NCBI RefSeq assembly: GCF_014698145.1
Contig: NZ_JACJSM010000001.1
Span: 408,633-472,632 of the forward strand
Reading direction: 5' to 3'
Length of the DNA: 64,000 nucleotides
From: Oscillatoria sp. FACHB-1406
Lineage (GTDB): Bacteria; Cyanobacteriota; Cyanobacteriia; Cyanobacteriales; Spirulinaceae
The notes beneath the pieces were generated by a model. The model did not search any database. It saw only the letters and a program-made list of their open reading frames with translations, and was not told the DNA's origin. The number at the start of each line of letters is the position of its first letter. The first letter of the stretch is position 1. Shown piece by piece: positions 8,173-19,583 of this stretch. Made by a program: the position numbers and the translations under genes.

Positions 8173-11089
8173 ACTTAGCTTCCATCCAGTTTTTGCCAGC
8201 GCGAACTTCTACCACTAACGGAACGCTTAACTGAATTGCACCTTCCATCGTCGCTTTAATTTTGGGTTCTAATTCCTGCCATTCTTCCGGCGGAACTTCA
8301 AAAACTAATTCATCGTGAACTTGCAATAATAGGCGCGCGCGATAGTTTTGTAAAATCGGCTCCAACTGAATCATCGCCAGTTTAATAATATCAGCGCTCG
8401 ATCCTTGAATCGGTGCATTGGCGGCAGCCCTTAATAATTGAGAGTCGCCTTGCCCGACGTTGGTAAACTTATCGAGTTCGATGCGATCTGGAGCGCTCCC
8501 GCGTAATTTTTGTAAACTCGGACTGGCGAAGTTAAAATAGCGGCGGCGCTGGAGAATCGTCGTTACATATCCTTGCGCGATCGCGGCTTTTTTCATGCTT
8601 TCTAAAAACTCAAACACTTTAGCATAGCGCGCGCGATATTTATCGATAAAGATTTTACCTTCTGCACTACTTACGGCAGCTTCTCGCGCAAATCGTTGCG
8701 CCCCCATCCCATAAATTACCCCAAAATTAATCGTTTTCCCTAAACGACGCTCGTCTGCCGTTACTTTCTCTTTATCGAACACCAATTGCGCCGTCACAGT
8801 ATGGACATCTCTGCTATTTTGGTAAGCTTCGAGCAAGACAGGTTCTTGACTTAAATGCGCTAAGATGCGTAGTTCAATTTGCGAATAGTCGGCAGAGACT
8901 AAAAGCCAATCTGATTTGGGTAAAAATGCCTTGCGAATTTGTCGGGAAAACTCGCTGCGAACAGGGATATTTTGTAAGTTGGGATTGGAGGAAGAAAGCC
9001 TTCCGGTTGAAGTAACGGTTTGATTAAAATCGGTATGAACGCGATGAGTTTCTGGATCTGCGAGGGCGGGCAGCGCATCGACGTAGGTCGATTTTAACTT
9101 GGAGAGAGTACGATGTTCCAGGATGCGATCGATAACGGGATGATCGCCTTGTAATTTCTCTAAAGTCGCATGGTCAGTCGAATAACCCGTTTTGATTTTA
9201 CGCGATTTTTTGCGGTTTAAATTGAGTTTATCGAATAACAGTTCGCTCAACTGTTTGGGCGAACCGAGATTGAACTTTTCGCCTGCTGCTTCGTAAGCGC
9301 TATCTTCGATTTCCTGTAAATCTTTTTCGAGTTGCTGGGAAAGATCGCTTAGGTAGGGAATATCGATGCGAATCCCGCGTTCCTCCATCGCTGCAAGAAT
9401 CGGTTCTAAGGGTTGTTCGACTTCAAGCAGAAGTTTTTTCAGTTCGGGAACGGCTTCAAACTCTGCCTGAAGTTTTTCAACTAAACAATAGGTTGCATAG
9501 GCATCCATTCCGCAGTAATCTGCACCAGTTGAAATGCTGAGATCGGCAATCGTTTTTCCTTTAGGAATGCCCAAATCTTTATAACTTTGAGATTCAATCC
9601 CCGATAGGTAACGTAATGAGAGTTCGCTGAGACTGTGACCGCGATCTGGGTTTAAGATATAGCTTGCCAGCATCGTGTCAAAAACGACACCCCGAAGCTG
9701 AATATCTTGGGCAAATAAAACTAAGCGATCGAATTTAGCATTTTGGAACGCTTTGGGATATTGTTCGCTTTCAAGAAAGGGGCGCAAAGCCTCGATCGCT
9801 TGTTGCTTTTCGAGTTGCGTTCCGAGGGTATGTCCGAGGGGAATATAAGCGACATTATCCGTAGCGGTTCCCCAAGCGCAGCCGAGTCCGACTAAATCGG
9901 ATTGCAACGGTTCTAAAGATGTCGTTTCGGTATCCCAAGCAACGGGATTTTGTGGATTAACCTGCTGTTTGAGTTGTTGAATGAGTTGCTCTAATTTTTC
10001 CGGCGTATCGACGATAAGCGGCTCGATTAGGGCTTTTTCTTCTTTCTGGGCTTGGCGCGTATCTTCGGCGCTAAAAAACCATAACGCTTCGTCTTCAAAT
10101 TCTTCGTCCGGTTCGGGCGCAATTGTCGTTTCTTCTGGCGCTTCGGGAGGGGGTTCGATTGTACCGCCAAATTGCTCTTGGATGCGATCGATCTGTTGAA
10201 TAAAGCGTTTAAGTTCTAACTCTTCGAGGATGGGTTGAACTGCGGTTGTGTCGAACCCTCGCAGTTGCAATCTTTCTAGAGGGATTTCGATGGGAACGTC
10301 GAATTTGAGTTGCGCGAGATAGCGAGAATTTTCTGCGTCTTGTTTGCCGGAGTCGAGTTTCTTTTGGTTTGCTCCTTTAATGCTATCGAGGTTTTGATAA
10401 ATCGCTTCTAAGTTGTCATATTCTGCCAGTAGCTTGACGGCAGTTTTTTCGCCAATCCCTTTAACGCCGGGAATGTTATCGGATTTATCGCCGCAAAGGG
10501 CTTTGTAATCGACAATTTGAGTGGGTTTTACGCCTAATTTTTTCTCGACGGCGGCAGCGTTGAATTCGATCGCGCCGATCGCGGAATACCCCTTAATCGC
10601 ACTATTATCGAAATACAAAATGCTCACATTCCGTTCGTCATCCACCAATTGAAACAAATCGCGATCGCCGCTAGCAATTTTGACGCGATACCCCGCCTCC
10701 CTCCCCAGCGTCGCCAAGGTTGCGAGAATATCGTCCGCCTCGTAACCCGGAGCGGTAATCAGCGGTAATTCGAGCGCTGACAGCAGTCTTTGCAAGTTTT
10801 CGAGATCCGGGGCAAAATCTTCCGGCGCGTCGGGTCTATCCGCCTTATAGGTCGCGTCCGCTTCATGTCTGAAGGTGGGTGTAGCCAGATCGAAAGCCAC
10901 CGCTAAATATTGAGGCTGTTCTGCTTGCATGACTTGCAACAACGACTTGAGAAAGCCGAAACAAATATTCGTCGGCGTACCGTTAGAAGTTCGCAAACCC
11001 CCATCGCGCCCCTTCGCGAAAGCAAAGTAGGAGCGGAATGCGAGGGAATGTCCGTCGATGAGGAGAAGCAGGGGGGCGGTGGAAGTCAT
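8171..11089 (-). CDS. polA: DNA polymerase I
   Basis: The roughly 972-residue protein has the full three-part layout. The N-terminal 5'-3' exonuclease (about 1-300) has LLIDGHSLAFRSYFA, DKSDNIPGVKGIGEKTA and the acidic cluster. The 3'-5' exonuclease (about 375-560) keeps DTETTSL (Exo I), NAKFDRLV (Exo II) and the YCGMDAYA segment (Exo III), so proofreading should be intact. The C-terminal polymerase has the DYSQIELRILAHL (motif A), RRLGKTINFGVIYGM (motif B) and QVHDELVFEVP (motif C) signatures. It acts in Okazaki-fragment maturation and repair. I prefer the ATG at 11089 to a GTG four codons upstream; neither has a clear ribosome site. Confidence 0.96.
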   Translation of the reverse strand: MTSTAPLLLLIDGHSLAFRSYFAFAKGRDGGLRTSNGTPTNICFGFLKSLLQVMQAEQPQYLAVAFDLATPTFRHEADATYKADRPDAPEDFAPDLENLQRLLSALELPLITAPGYEADDILATLATLGREAGYRVKIASGDRDLFQLVDDERNVSILYFDNSAIKGYSAIGAIEFNAAAVEKKLGVKPTQIVDYKALCGDKSDNIPGVKGIGEKTAVKLLAEYDNLEAIYQNLDSIKGANQKKLDSGKQDAENSRYLAQLKFDVPIEIPLERLQLRGFDTTAVQPILEELELKRFIQQIDRIQEQFGGTIEPPPEAPEETTIAPEPDEEFEDEALWFFSAEDTRQAQKEEKALIEPLIVDTPEKLEQLIQQLKQQVNPQNPVAWDTETTSLEPLQSDLVGLGCAWGTATDNVAYIPLGHTLGTQLEKQQAIEALRPFLESEQYPKAFQNAKFDRLVLFAQDIQLRGVVFDTMLASYILNPDRGHSLSELSLRYLSGIESQSYKDLGIPKGKTIADLSISTGADYCGMDAYATYCLVEKLQAEFEAVPELKKLLLEVEQPLEPILAAMEERGIRIDIPYLSDLSQQLEKDLQEIEDSAYEAAGEKFNLGSPKQLSELLFDKLNLNRKKSRKIKTGYSTDHATLEKLQGDHPVIDRILEHRTLSKLKSTYVDALPALADPETHRVHTDFNQTVTSTGRLSSSNPNLQNIPVRSEFSRQIRKAFLPKSDWLLVSADYSQIELRILAHLSQEPVLLEAYQNSRDVHTVTAQLVFDKEKVTADERRLGKTINFGVIYGMGAQRFAREAAVSSAEGKIFIDKYRARYAKVFEFLESMKKAAIAQGYVTTILQRRRYFNFASPSLQKLRGSAPDRIELDKFTNVGQGDSQLLRAAANAPIQGSSADIIKLAMIQLEPILQNYRARLLLQVHDELVFEVPPEEWQELEPKIKATMEGAIQLSVPLVVEVRAGKNWMEAK

Positions 11090-11298
11090 TTCAGTTATCA
11101 CTCATCAGTCATCCGTTATCAGTCATTGAAGCATCAGATTCAAGCCGCAAGTAATACATTTGCACTTTAAGCCTTGAGGTATTCTAACGTAAATCCTACC
11201 AGTACGATGCTGCCAGTCATCGCAGATACTACTGCCGGATGCTCGAGAAATTGTAGGTTATATAACTCTAGGTTGCCCAGCGATCGGCTCGAGTCCAC

Positions 11299-12288
11299 CT
11301 AAAACAAGGGACAATCGGGGGATGCTAAATGTTTGAGTTGTTCCAAGCGCTGCCGAAAGTAATAGTCGTCCAAGCGGCACCAGTTATGCACGACGGCCAT
11401 GTTGATATTAATCGACCATACCCAAATATGAGCGACTTTTGTGAAAGCGCGCAACGCATTAATTTCGATTTCGGTTAAGGGTTGAACGCTTTGATAGCCC
11501 GCCATGAAAGCTTCTCGCACCGTTTTGCTCAAACCAGCGCGGGCGGAAACTTGTAAAAACTTCCCTAAATCGAAGGCGCGCCAACCGTAACCGCATTGGT
11601 CGAAGTCAAAGAGGGAAATTTGTTCGTCTGGGGTAAAATGAGCGTTACCGCTGTGAGGATCTCCCCAACAGATGCCCCAAAATGGCGGTTCGCAGGGGAA
11701 ATCGCCTAACTGAAGTTTAACCCGAGAGATCGCGCCCTCGAGATATTCTAAGTCTTGGGAGCGCTCTTGCAAAAACGGCGCGATCGCTCCAAAAGAGTCA
11801 TCCAGCAAATACTCGAGAGTTAAAGCTTGGCGCGGTGCCGTGCAGCGAAAATCCAACGCTGTATTATGCACTTTTGCGAGTGTCTCTCCTAATTGCCAAC
11901 TTTGCTTCGGGTTGAGATCTCCGACGGGGATTTGTCCCGGTGCGTAAATAAACAAGGCTGCATAACGCTGTCCTTCCGGCGCATCAATCGGCACAAACAA
12001 TTGCCCGTCTGTGGTGCGCAACGGGTAAGCAATAGGCAAATGGCGCTGTCGCAAAAAATCGAGCAATTCAAGCTCAAACTGGATATCGGACTGGGAACGC
12101 CAATGGTGGTGAGAAACTCTTAAAATGTAGGGTTTCCCGAGCGTTTCCACTAAATATACATCGCTCAATCCCCGATTCCAAAACTGACAGTTCTCAATCG
12201 CTTCGATTTTGTACTGCGTCAGCACGCGGTTAACAAGCGCCGAACTCTCGAGGGTTGAATAGGTTACGGGAAACACATTGTCCTTCAT
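11299..12288 (-). CDS. Phosphotransferase family protein (SrkA/homoserine-kinase-II-like)
   Basis: The 329-residue protein has the APH-type kinase fold: an N-terminal RGLSDVYLV loop, YILRVSHHHWRS nucleotide-binding strand, catalytic ICWGDPHSGNAHF and metal-binding LFDFDQCGYGWRAFDLGKF. This pattern is close to the HomK type II / stress-response kinase A group. The substrate could be a small alcohol or a protein Ser/Thr; nothing in the neighbourhood decides. It is a different subfamily from the phosphotransferase at 3862-4962. Confidence 0.82.
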   Translation of the reverse strand: MKDNVFPVTYSTLESSALVNRVLTQYKIEAIENCQFWNRGLSDVYLVETLGKPYILRVSHHHWRSQSDIQFELELLDFLRQRHLPIAYPLRTTDGQLFVPIDAPEGQRYAALFIYAPGQIPVGDLNPKQSWQLGETLAKVHNTALDFRCTAPRQALTLEYLLDDSFGAIAPFLQERSQDLEYLEGAISRVKLQLGDFPCEPPFWGICWGDPHSGNAHFTPDEQISLFDFDQCGYGWRAFDLGKFLQVSARAGLSKTVREAFMAGYQSVQPLTEIEINALRAFTKVAHIWVWSININMAVVHNWCRLDDYYFRQRLEQLKHLASPDCPLF

Positions 12289-12570
12289 GAAATCCTTCGG
12301 GGCAGGTGGTCAGCATTACCCACAATGATTTTGAGGGGGAATCCCGCGATCGATCTGTAGCCTGTCGAACGACTCTCGATTTTTCTTCTATGCTTAAGTA
12401 CAGGTAGAAAATCCCTTCTTACTTGACAATAATTCTCAAAAAGTGTTTGATGGAGGCAGAGATGCCGCGCGGTTTGAGAAGAAGCCGCAAGGCGCTACAG
12501 GCAGTTTGTTTGTCCGAACAACTTCTGCAAGCTAACCCAAACCCTTACTCAATAACGTTGAAAAGAAGCC

Positions 12571-13008
12571 ATGAAAGAACTCGATCGCGAAAAAACAATC
12601 CACCTCCTCAATCAGATTATGGAGTTTGAATTGGCTGGTGTCGTCCGCTACACGCATTATTCCTTAATGGTGACGGGGCCGCATCGCATCCCCATCGTCC
12701 AATTTTTCCAAGCGCAAGCGAATGAATCGCTGATGCACGCCCAACAAGCAGGAGAAGTGCTAACCGGACTGGAAGGACATCCCAGTATGCGAATTGCGCC
12801 GATTGAAGAAACGAACCGCCACGATCTCAAAGCCCTTTTGACAGAGAGTCTCAACCACGAGCGTAAGGCATTAGAGTTGTATAAATCTTTACTCGATGTA
12901 GTCGAAGATGCCAGTGTTTATCTAGAAGAATTTGCACGCGGCGCGATCGGTCAAGAAGAGTTGCACAACGTTGAGATCCGGAAAATGCTGCGAGATTATG
13001 TTTTTTAA
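12571..13008 (+). CDS. Ferritin-like / bacterioferritin-type protein
   Basis: The 145-residue four-helix protein carries ferritin-type carboxylate motifs: EFELAGVVRYTHY, ESLMHAQQAGEVLTGLEGHPS, NHERKALELY and GQEELHNVEIRKML. The E...ExxH pairs in helices 1-2 and 3-4 would form the di-iron ferroxidase site. Length and the conserved GLEGHP turn match cyanobacterial bacterioferritins, so an iron-storage or Fe2+-detoxifying role is likely. I do not see a clear heme-ligand Met, so I leave the symbol blank. Confidence 0.85.
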   Translation: MKELDREKTIHLLNQIMEFELAGVVRYTHYSLMVTGPHRIPIVQFFQAQANESLMHAQQAGEVLTGLEGHPSMRIAPIEETNRHDLKALLTESLNHERKALELYKSLLDVVEDASVYLEEFARGAIGQEELHNVEIRKMLRDYVF

Positions 13009-13160
13009 GGAACCCTAAAAGCATAATGTATCTCGAAATTCCGGCACGGCGGCTCTCCAGCGCATTTTAGCGATAACATAACTGCTCCAAGGCTTCGATC
13101 GCAAACCCCAAATTTAAGTTTGCCGGTAACTCCTAATCTCCCAAAGAATCAATCGTTTTT

Positions 13161-13195
13161 CACAAAAAAGAGCCAAGTTTATAACAACTTGACTC
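13161..13195 (-). terminator. Rho-independent terminator of ftsH
   Basis: On the minus strand the sequence GAGTCAAGTT, loop GTTATA, AACTTGGCTC is followed by TTTTTTG. The hairpin plus U-run lies 45 bases past the ftsH stop and is a textbook terminator for that gene. Confidence 0.88.
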
Positions 13196-13239
13196 TTGTT
13201 AATTTAGGGATTGCTGAATAATTGCTAAAGCTCAATTAT

Positions 13240-15120
13240 TCAGGAATGACTCGCTAATTCCAACCCTTTAACTTGACCGAGTAATTCTTGCAAAGTATCA
13301 CCTTCAATCACTTCAACTTCGAGAATTTTTTGAGCGATACTTTCAAGCAATTCTCGATTGTCATTCAGAATTGAGAGCGCTTTTTGATGCGCCGTTTCGA
13401 CAATTTCCTTAACTTCTTCGTCGATCGCCTTTGCCGTGTCATCGCTGACCATGCGTCGGGGATTCATCCCATCGCCAAGGAAAGTATTTTGCTGCCCTTT
13501 TTGATAAGCGAGCGGTCCTAGAACCTTACTCATTCCGTAAGTCGTGACCATTTGTTCCGCCATATCGGTGGCCCGTTGCAAGTCGTTAGAAGCGCCCGTA
13601 GTAATGCTACCGAAAACAATTTCCTCCGCCGCGCGCCCGCCGAGGAGGGTGGCAATTTGACCGCGCAGTTCCGATTCTGAGAGCAGGAAACGGTCTTCGG
13701 TGGGCATTTGTAAGGTATAACCCAGGGCAGCCATCCCGCGCGGCACGATCGAGATTTTCGCCACTTTGCTGCCGCCCGGTAAAGTCGCGCCAACTAAAGC
13801 GTGACCGACTTCGTGATAAGCGACAATTTTCTTCTCTTTTTCATTAAGAACGCGGCTTTTCTTCTCGAGACCGGCGACGACGCGCTCGATCGCTTCGTTA
13901 AAGTCCGCTTGCGCTACCTTCTCGTGTTTGCCCCGCGCAGCGAGTAAGGCCGCTTCGTTGACCAAATTTGCTAAATCCGCACCGGCAAAACCGGGAGTGC
14001 GCGCCGCGATCGTTTTTAAATCGACTTCAGAATCCAGTTTGATTTTTTGGGCGTAAATTTCGAGAATTTTTAAACGACCGGCGAGATCGGGGCGATCGAC
14101 GAGGACTTGGCGATCGAAACGTCCGGGACGCAACAACGCCGGATCCAGCGTTTCCGGTCGGTTAGTCGCCGCAAGAACGATAACCGTCGCGTCGCCCGCA
14201 CCGAAACCGTCCATCTCCGTCAGCAATTGGTTGAGAGTTTGCTCGCGTTCGTCATTACCGCCGACAAAACCGCCGCTACCGGCGCGAGACTTACCGATCG
14301 CGTCTAACTCGTCGATGAAAATAATACAAGGTGCTTTCTGCTTCGCTTGCTCGAACAAATCGCGAACCCGCGCCGCACCCGCACCCACAAACAGTTCGAC
14401 AAACTCCGAACCCGAAATGCTAAAAAACGGCACGCCTGCTTCACCCGCTACGGCTTTCGCCAACAGGGTTTTACCCGTTCCCGGCGGCCCGACCAGCAGT
14501 ACGCCGCGAGGAATGCGCGCGCCGATATCAATATAGCGTTGCGGCGTTTTCAAGAATTCGACAATTTCTTCGAGTTCCGTTTTCGCTTCCTCCACGCCCG
14601 CGACATCATCAAAGGTAATCTTGCCCGAGTCGCCTTCAACGTAAACTTTCGCCTTACTCTTCGTAAACGAAAGCGCGCCTTGCGGACCGCCGCCCCCAGC
14701 ACCGCGTCCGAGGAAAAACCACCAAATCCCGACAAAAATCAGGGGAGGAACCACCCAACCGATGACGCTGCCCAACCAGCTATTACGAGGCGGCGGCGCG
14801 GCGGCAAACTTCACGCCCTTAGCTTCTAAGCGTTTCGGCAGTTCGAGGTCAAAAATCGGGGTAGTCGAAAGAATTTGACCGGGCTTTCCTTCTTCTTCGC
14901 TTTTCAGGCGGTAGCGAATTTCTTTATCGCCTACTAACACTTCTGTTACCTCGGCTCCTTCAACTTGGTCGATAAAGAGGCTGTAGGGAACGCGGGGAAT
15001 AGCCGGACCAAACAGTTGCGGTAACAAGAGATTGGCCAGCAGGAACAACACCCCCGACACAAACAGAATGTTGCCGATGATGCGAGAAATTGGAACTTTA
15101 GGTTTATCTTTGATGCTCAT
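13240..15120 (-). CDS. ftsH: ATP-dependent zinc metalloprotease FtsH
   Basis: The 626-residue membrane AAA+ protease has two N-terminal membrane segments (about 12-36 and 115-138) with a small lumenal/periplasmic domain between them. Walker A is GPPGTGKT at 211-218, Walker B IIFIDELDA at 266-274, the second region of homology is around 318-345, and the zinc site HEVGH is at 436-440 with a downstream Asp. Cyanobacteria have several FtsH forms; the GGG-rich linker after the second membrane segment and the overall length fit the thylakoid/plasma-membrane group that turns over damaged photosystem II D1. Which paralogue this is cannot be fixed from sequence alone. It is transcribed alone, with a strong terminator. 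Confidence 0.97.
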   Translation of the reverse strand: MSIKDKPKVPISRIIGNILFVSGVLFLLANLLLPQLFGPAIPRVPYSLFIDQVEGAEVTEVLVGDKEIRYRLKSEEEGKPGQILSTTPIFDLELPKRLEAKGVKFAAAPPPRNSWLGSVIGWVVPPLIFVGIWWFFLGRGAGGGGPQGALSFTKSKAKVYVEGDSGKITFDDVAGVEEAKTELEEIVEFLKTPQRYIDIGARIPRGVLLVGPPGTGKTLLAKAVAGEAGVPFFSISGSEFVELFVGAGAARVRDLFEQAKQKAPCIIFIDELDAIGKSRAGSGGFVGGNDEREQTLNQLLTEMDGFGAGDATVIVLAATNRPETLDPALLRPGRFDRQVLVDRPDLAGRLKILEIYAQKIKLDSEVDLKTIAARTPGFAGADLANLVNEAALLAARGKHEKVAQADFNEAIERVVAGLEKKSRVLNEKEKKIVAYHEVGHALVGATLPGGSKVAKISIVPRGMAALGYTLQMPTEDRFLLSESELRGQIATLLGGRAAEEIVFGSITTGASNDLQRATDMAEQMVTTYGMSKVLGPLAYQKGQQNTFLGDGMNPRRMVSDDTAKAIDEEVKEIVETAHQKALSILNDNRELLESIAQKILEVEVIEGDTLQELLGQVKGLELASHS

Positions 15121-15192
15121 GGATTTGTCTAAACGTTAAGCCATTACCGGCTTTTTCAAGGCAGTAGATTTCCCACAAGGGATACTATCAGT

Positions 15193-18100
15193 TTATTCGT
15201 TTTGCCGGAGAAAAGGTTCGCTCAGCCGCGCAATGCTGGGAAAGTCGAAGTTTTCGATCGCGTCCTCAATCTGGCGGCGCAAGCTGTGGCGCTCGGGAGG
15301 AATCTCCTCGAGCAGGTGGGAAATTTCATCGCGATCGCAAGCCACTGCCGCCCAATGCAAAGGAGTCAGCCACGCGATCGGCATTTCCTTAAAGCTGTCC
15401 TCTGTCAGCGTCAGCGGTCGTTCGAGGGGCTGAGAATTTTTGCAGGCGGTCGTTTCGTACAAGTATCGAACTCCTAAAGATGCCGCGATCGCTTCGAGCA
15501 GTTCTTCGACTTGAAAAGGCTTAGTCAGGTAGTCCCGACAGCCCGCCGCCAACACCTGTTTGCGCTCGCTCTCAAATGCCGCCGCCGTCAGTGCAATAAT
15601 CGGAATGTCGCGGCCGCCGGGAGCGGATTGAATTCGTTGAATCGCTTCGTAGCCGTTCATCACCGGCATTTGTAAATCCATTAACACTAAATGCGGTTTG
15701 TATTTTTCCCACATCTGCACGCCCTCTAAACCGTTACTGGCTTCTAAAACCTCAAACCCGAGAGGCAACAGCAATTCGACCAGTAATTTTCTGTTATCCC
15801 AACCATCCTCGACAGCGAGGATACGATATTGAGATTGATGGGGGGCTAAACCGCAAATGCGCTGGCGCAGTTGCCCGCAAGCGACGGTTTCCGAAGCGCT
15901 GGGCGCAATCTTGATGTTAAAGCGAACCCTTGTCCCGACATCCAACGTACTGTCAATCTCGATTTGCCCCCCCATCAGTTCGACGAAGTGCTTGCTAATC
16001 GCTAAACCCAAGCCCGTCCCGCCTTCTAAAGCATAGCGTCCGGCTTCGCTTTGCGCGAACGCCTCGAATAAGCCATCGAGTTCGCGCTCGGCAATACCGC
16101 ATCCGGTATCGACAACCTCGAACCGTAGGGACTCGACTTCCGTCGATTCTGAGTTTGGTTCTTCCCAATCTCCTAGAGCGACTCGCACTGTAATGAAACC
16201 CATTTTTGTAAATTTGATGGCATTGCCGATCAGATTGATGAGGACTTGGCGCAATTTTTGTTCGTCGGCGCAGAGATATTGGGGAACCTCGGGAGCGACT
16301 TCTACGCTCAGCGCTAATCCCTTCACTTGCGCTTTAAACCTCAACATCTGCTCGAGGGTATGGATCAAAATGTAGAAGTCAAAATGAGTGAGGTTGAGTT
16401 CGACTTTACCGGCTTCAATTTTGGACATATCGAGAATATCGTCAATTAAAGTTAAGAGGTGTTCGCCGCTGCTGAGGATGATTTCTAATTGCTGGTATTG
16501 ATCGGGTTGGAGATTTTCAGCACGGGTGAGGATTTGCGTAAAGCCTAAAATGGCGTTGAGCGGCGTGCGCAATTCGTGGGTCATTTTTGCCAAAAAGTCG
16601 CTTTTGGATTGGTTAGCAGCCTCGGCGTTTTGTTTGGCGCGTTCGAGTTCGACGTTGGAGTTGCGCAGTTGTTGGTTGAGTTCTTGAAGTTCGGTTTCGG
16701 CTCGCTTGCGTTCGGTGATATCCATTGCAATCCCCGCCGTACCGGTAACTTGATTGTCGTCGTCAAAGATGGGGCGTTTGTAAGTTTCTACCCAACGATA
16801 TTCTCCTTCAGGGGTAATCCAGTCTTCTTCAACGCGCTGTTGTTTGCCGGAGGCGATAACGGCGCGATCGCGTTCTTTGTACTCTCGCGCCAGTTCGGGC
16901 GAACAAATATCATCGTCGGTTTTGCCGATTAGCTCCTGGGGTTTGAGTCCGAGCGCGTCGCAGAATGGCAGATTGACTGCGACAAAGCGACTTTCTCGAT
17001 CTTTGAGCCATGCTTTATGGGGGATATTGTTGAGAATGGCGCGGAATTTGGCTTCACTGTCTTTGAATTGCGCGGTTCGCTCCCGCACCCGCTCTTCTAA
17101 AGTTCGGGCGAGTTGCTGGAGTTTGTCTCGATCGCGTTTGCGATCGCCAATGAATTCGCTGCCGATCGTCAAGCCGCCGATCTTGCCAGTACGATCTTGC
17201 CAGGGATGAATTTCATAGCGCAACCATTCTTTGCTACCGTTGGCTAGGGTCACTTCCACTTCTTCAACATTGACAAATTCGCCGTTTAATGCTTTATTAT
17301 GGAGTTCTCGCCAACCTTCGTCGAGGTTGGGAAAGATTTCGTAGTAGGAGCGTCCGATGACATCGCGCTCGTTTAATTGATAGTTGCTCAGCCAGCGACG
17401 GCTGACGGCAAGGTGGCGCATTTGACGATCGAACATCGCGATCGCGCTCGGGGCGTGTTCGACAAACAAATGTAACACTCCCTGGCTCTCTCGCAATTGC
17501 GCTTCCACCTGTTTGAGTTCGGTGATATCGGTAGACAGACCGCAGATGGCGTAGATATTTCCGCTCTCATCGCGCAGGGGCGCTTTAATCGAAATATAAG
17601 AATGCTCCTTCCCGTTGCTCAGGAGAACCCGTTCTTCAAATTTTAAGGGAATTCCAGCCTCAAGAACCTTGCGATCGTTTGCCATAAACGATTCAACGAA
17701 TTCTGACTGCAAAATTTCGCGATCGCTCTTTCCTAATAGTTCTGCTTCGGAAAGATTAAAAATTCTTAAAACTTCCGGGTTAACCAACAGATAGCGGCCC
17801 TCTAAATCTTTGACATAAATGGCTGAGGTCGTATTATCCAAGATAGCTTTCAAGCGCTGTTCGCTTTCTTGGAGGGCAGCGGTGCGCTCCCGCACTCGTT
17901 CTTCTAAGGCTTCGTTAGCTTGACGCAGTGCAGCTTTTGTCTGTTTGAGCCGCGTAATATCGCTGACGGAACCGGCCATGCGCAGCGGTTTCCCGTTTCG
18001 ATCCCAGGTGGCTTGTCCCCGCGAAGAAATCCAGCAATATTCGCCTTGTTTGTTGCGAAGGCGGTATTCAACGCAGTAGGGCGCTTGCTCTTGGAGATGT

Positions 18101-19338
18101 GCTTGCACGGCAGCCATGATACGCTCTCTATCTTCTGGATGCAGCCAGTTTAAAGAGTCTTCCCGCGTATAGGGGACGATCTCATCTTCGCTATACCCTA
18201 AAATTTCCGCGAAGCGCGGGGAGATATAAATTCGATCCGTAACGAGATCCCAATCCCAAATCCCGTTCCCGGAAACGCTGGTTGCGAGTTCGTAGCGCTC
18301 CTGAACTTGGCGCAAGGCAATTTCGGCAGCAGTGCGCTCGCGAATCTCCAGAAGCAAATGTTCGTTAGCCGCATTAAGAGCAGCCGTTCGCTCTGCCACT
18401 CGCGACTCTAACTCTTCTCGATATTGATGGAGTTCTGCTTCTGCTTCTTTGAGGCGAGTAATATCGCTGATGGAGCCAGCCATGCGCGCGGGAGTGCCGA
18501 CTTTATCCCAAATGACTTGCCCGCGCGAAGCCACCCAGCAATAATCTCCATTTTTTTTGCGCAAGCGATATTCGATGCGGTAAGGCTCCCCAGTATTGAG
18601 GTGGCGGCAGCGCGCTTGCCAAACGCGAGGGCGGTCTTCGGGATGCACCCAACTGGTAAACTCCGCACAGGAGACGCGATCGATTTCTCCGGGTGCATAG
18701 CCCAAAATTTCTATGTAACGCGGCGAGATATAAGCTTCGTCGCTCGCCAAATTCCAATCCCAAATTCCATCCCCCGAACCCTGCACTACTAATTCGTAAC
18801 GCTGTTGCGCTTCTTTTAGGGCAGCTTCTGCTTCTTGACGCTCGGCGATTTCTTGCCGCAGTTGCGCGTTTGCCCGTTCTAGTTCGGCAGTTCGTTCGGC
18901 AACCCGCAACTCTAACTCAGCATTTTTGCGATCGAGTTGCGCTTGCAGCGATCGAATCGTAAGTTGATGGCGAATGCGCGCTAGCATTTCTTTTAGGTGG
19001 AACGGCTTGGCAATGTAATCCACACCCCCCACTTCAAAGCATTTGATGCGAGTGTCTTCATCATCGTAGCCCGTCATAAATACGACCGGAATTTCTCGCG
19101 TTGCAGGCTTATTTTTGAGCGCGGCGCATAGCTCGTAACCATCGAGTCCCGGAATATGAAGATCGAGTAAAATTAGGTCGGGCTGTTCGGATTCGGCAAC
19201 CTCCAACCCTCGATTTCCAATTTGTGCGGTTAAAACGCTAAAGTTAGCGAGTTCCAAGCACTGCTTCAACACCTCTAGGTTGCTAGGATTGTCATCGATA
19301 ATGAGGATGACTCCAGCCTTAATGGTTGCGAGACTCAT
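15193..19338 (-). CDS. Multi-PAS hybrid histidine kinase with two receiver domains
   Basis: The 1381-residue soluble sensor has no membrane segment. Order: N-terminal receiver (about 10-130; [13 protein letters not shown] with the phospho-Asp, and a KPF Lys), a coiled coil, five PAS domains, HisKA with [15 protein letters not shown] (His present), HATPase_c with N box [10 protein letters not shown]1 DTGCGI and G2 [10 protein letters not shown], then a second receiver ([13 protein letters not shown]) and a ~100-residue helical tail. PAS1 and PAS2 with their coiled-coil linkers are near-repeats of each other (GDGIWDW / GNGIWDW; YISPR in both), so one arose by internal duplication. The tail has no clear HPt His. 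The next kinase gene lies 245 bases upstream on the same strand; the pair may form one pathway. Confidence 0.93.
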   Translation of the reverse strand: MSLATIKAGVILIIDDNPSNLEVLKQCLELANFSVLTAQIGNRGLEVAESEQPDLILLDLHIPGLDGYELCAALKNKPATREIPVVFMTGYDDEDTRIKCFEVGGVDYIAKPFHLKEMLARIRHQLTIRSLQAQLDRKNAELELRVAERTAELERANAQLRQEIAERQEAEAALKEAQQRYELVVQGSGDGIWDWNLASDEAYISPRYIEILGYAPGEIDRVSCAEFTSWVHPEDRPRVWQARCRHLNTGEPYRIEYRLRKKNGDYCWVASRGQVIWDKVGTPARMAGSISDITRLKEAEAELHQYREELESRVAERTAALNAANEHLLLEIRERTAAEIALRQVQERYELATSVSGNGIWDWDLVTDRIYISPRFAEILGYSEDEIVPYTREDSLNWLHPEDRERIMAAVQAHLQEQAPYCVEYRLRNKQGEYCWISSRGQATWDRNGKPLRMAGSVSDITRLKQTKAALRQANEALEERVRERTAALQESEQRLKAILDNTTSAIYVKDLEGRYLLVNPEVLRIFNLSEAELLGKSDREILQSEFVESFMANDRKVLEAGIPLKFEERVLLSNGKEHSYISIKAPLRDESGNIYAICGLSTDITELKQVEAQLRESQGVLHLFVEHAPSAIAMFDRQMRHLAVSRRWLSNYQLNERDVIGRSYYEIFPNLDEGWRELHNKALNGEFVNVEEVEVTLANGSKEWLRYEIHPWQDRTGKIGGLTIGSEFIGDRKRDRDKLQQLARTLEERVRERTAQFKDSEAKFRAILNNIPHKAWLKDRESRFVAVNLPFCDALGLKPQELIGKTDDDICSPELAREYKERDRAVIASGKQQRVEEDWITPEGEYRWVETYKRPIFDDDNQVTGTAGIAMDITERKRAETELQELNQQLRNSNVELERAKQNAEAANQSKSDFLAKMTHELRTPLNAILGFTQILTRAENLQPDQYQQLEIILSSGEHLLTLIDDILDMSKIEAGKVELNLTHFDFYILIHTLEQMLRFKAQVKGLALSVEVAPEVPQYLCADEQKLRQVLINLIGNAIKFTKMGFITVRVALGDWEEPNSESTEVESLRFEVVDTGCGIAERELDGLFEAFAQSEAGRYALEGGTGLGLAISKHFVELMGGQIEIDSTLDVGTRVRFNIKIAPSASETVACGQLRQRICGLAPHQSQYRILAVEDGWDNRKLLVELLLPLGFEVLEASNGLEGVQMWEKYKPHLVLMDLQMPVMNGYEAIQRIQSAPGGRDIPIIALTAAAFESERKQVLAAGCRDYLTKPFQVEELLEAIAASLGVRYLYETTACKNSQPLERPLTLTEDSFKEMPIAWLTPLHWAAVACDRDEISHLLEEIPPERHSLRRQIEDAIENFDFPSIARLSEPFLRQNE

Positions 19339-19583
19339 ACTTCTCTGGAGACCGATTTTAAATGGGATTAATTATTGTTGATGGCTATTCCACCCAAAAA
19401 AATTTTAAAATCACCCTGAATCATGAAAAAGAGAGCGACAGCATCCTCTGAGAAACTTTAAATTGATATCTCTTGTTTCTACGGTTGAGGAGTTGGGCTA
19501 ACGCGCAAACTTTCTCTCTAGAGTAGCATAAAGTCTGAGTTTGTATTGCTTGCTACGGTTATTAAAACTGAAGGGAACGGGAT

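Noticed and set aside
14347-14829. 160-codon plus-strand frame within ftsH
   Set aside because: Shadow of ftsH: it lies wholly inside the conserved AAA region on the other strand and has an Arg/Pro-biased composition.
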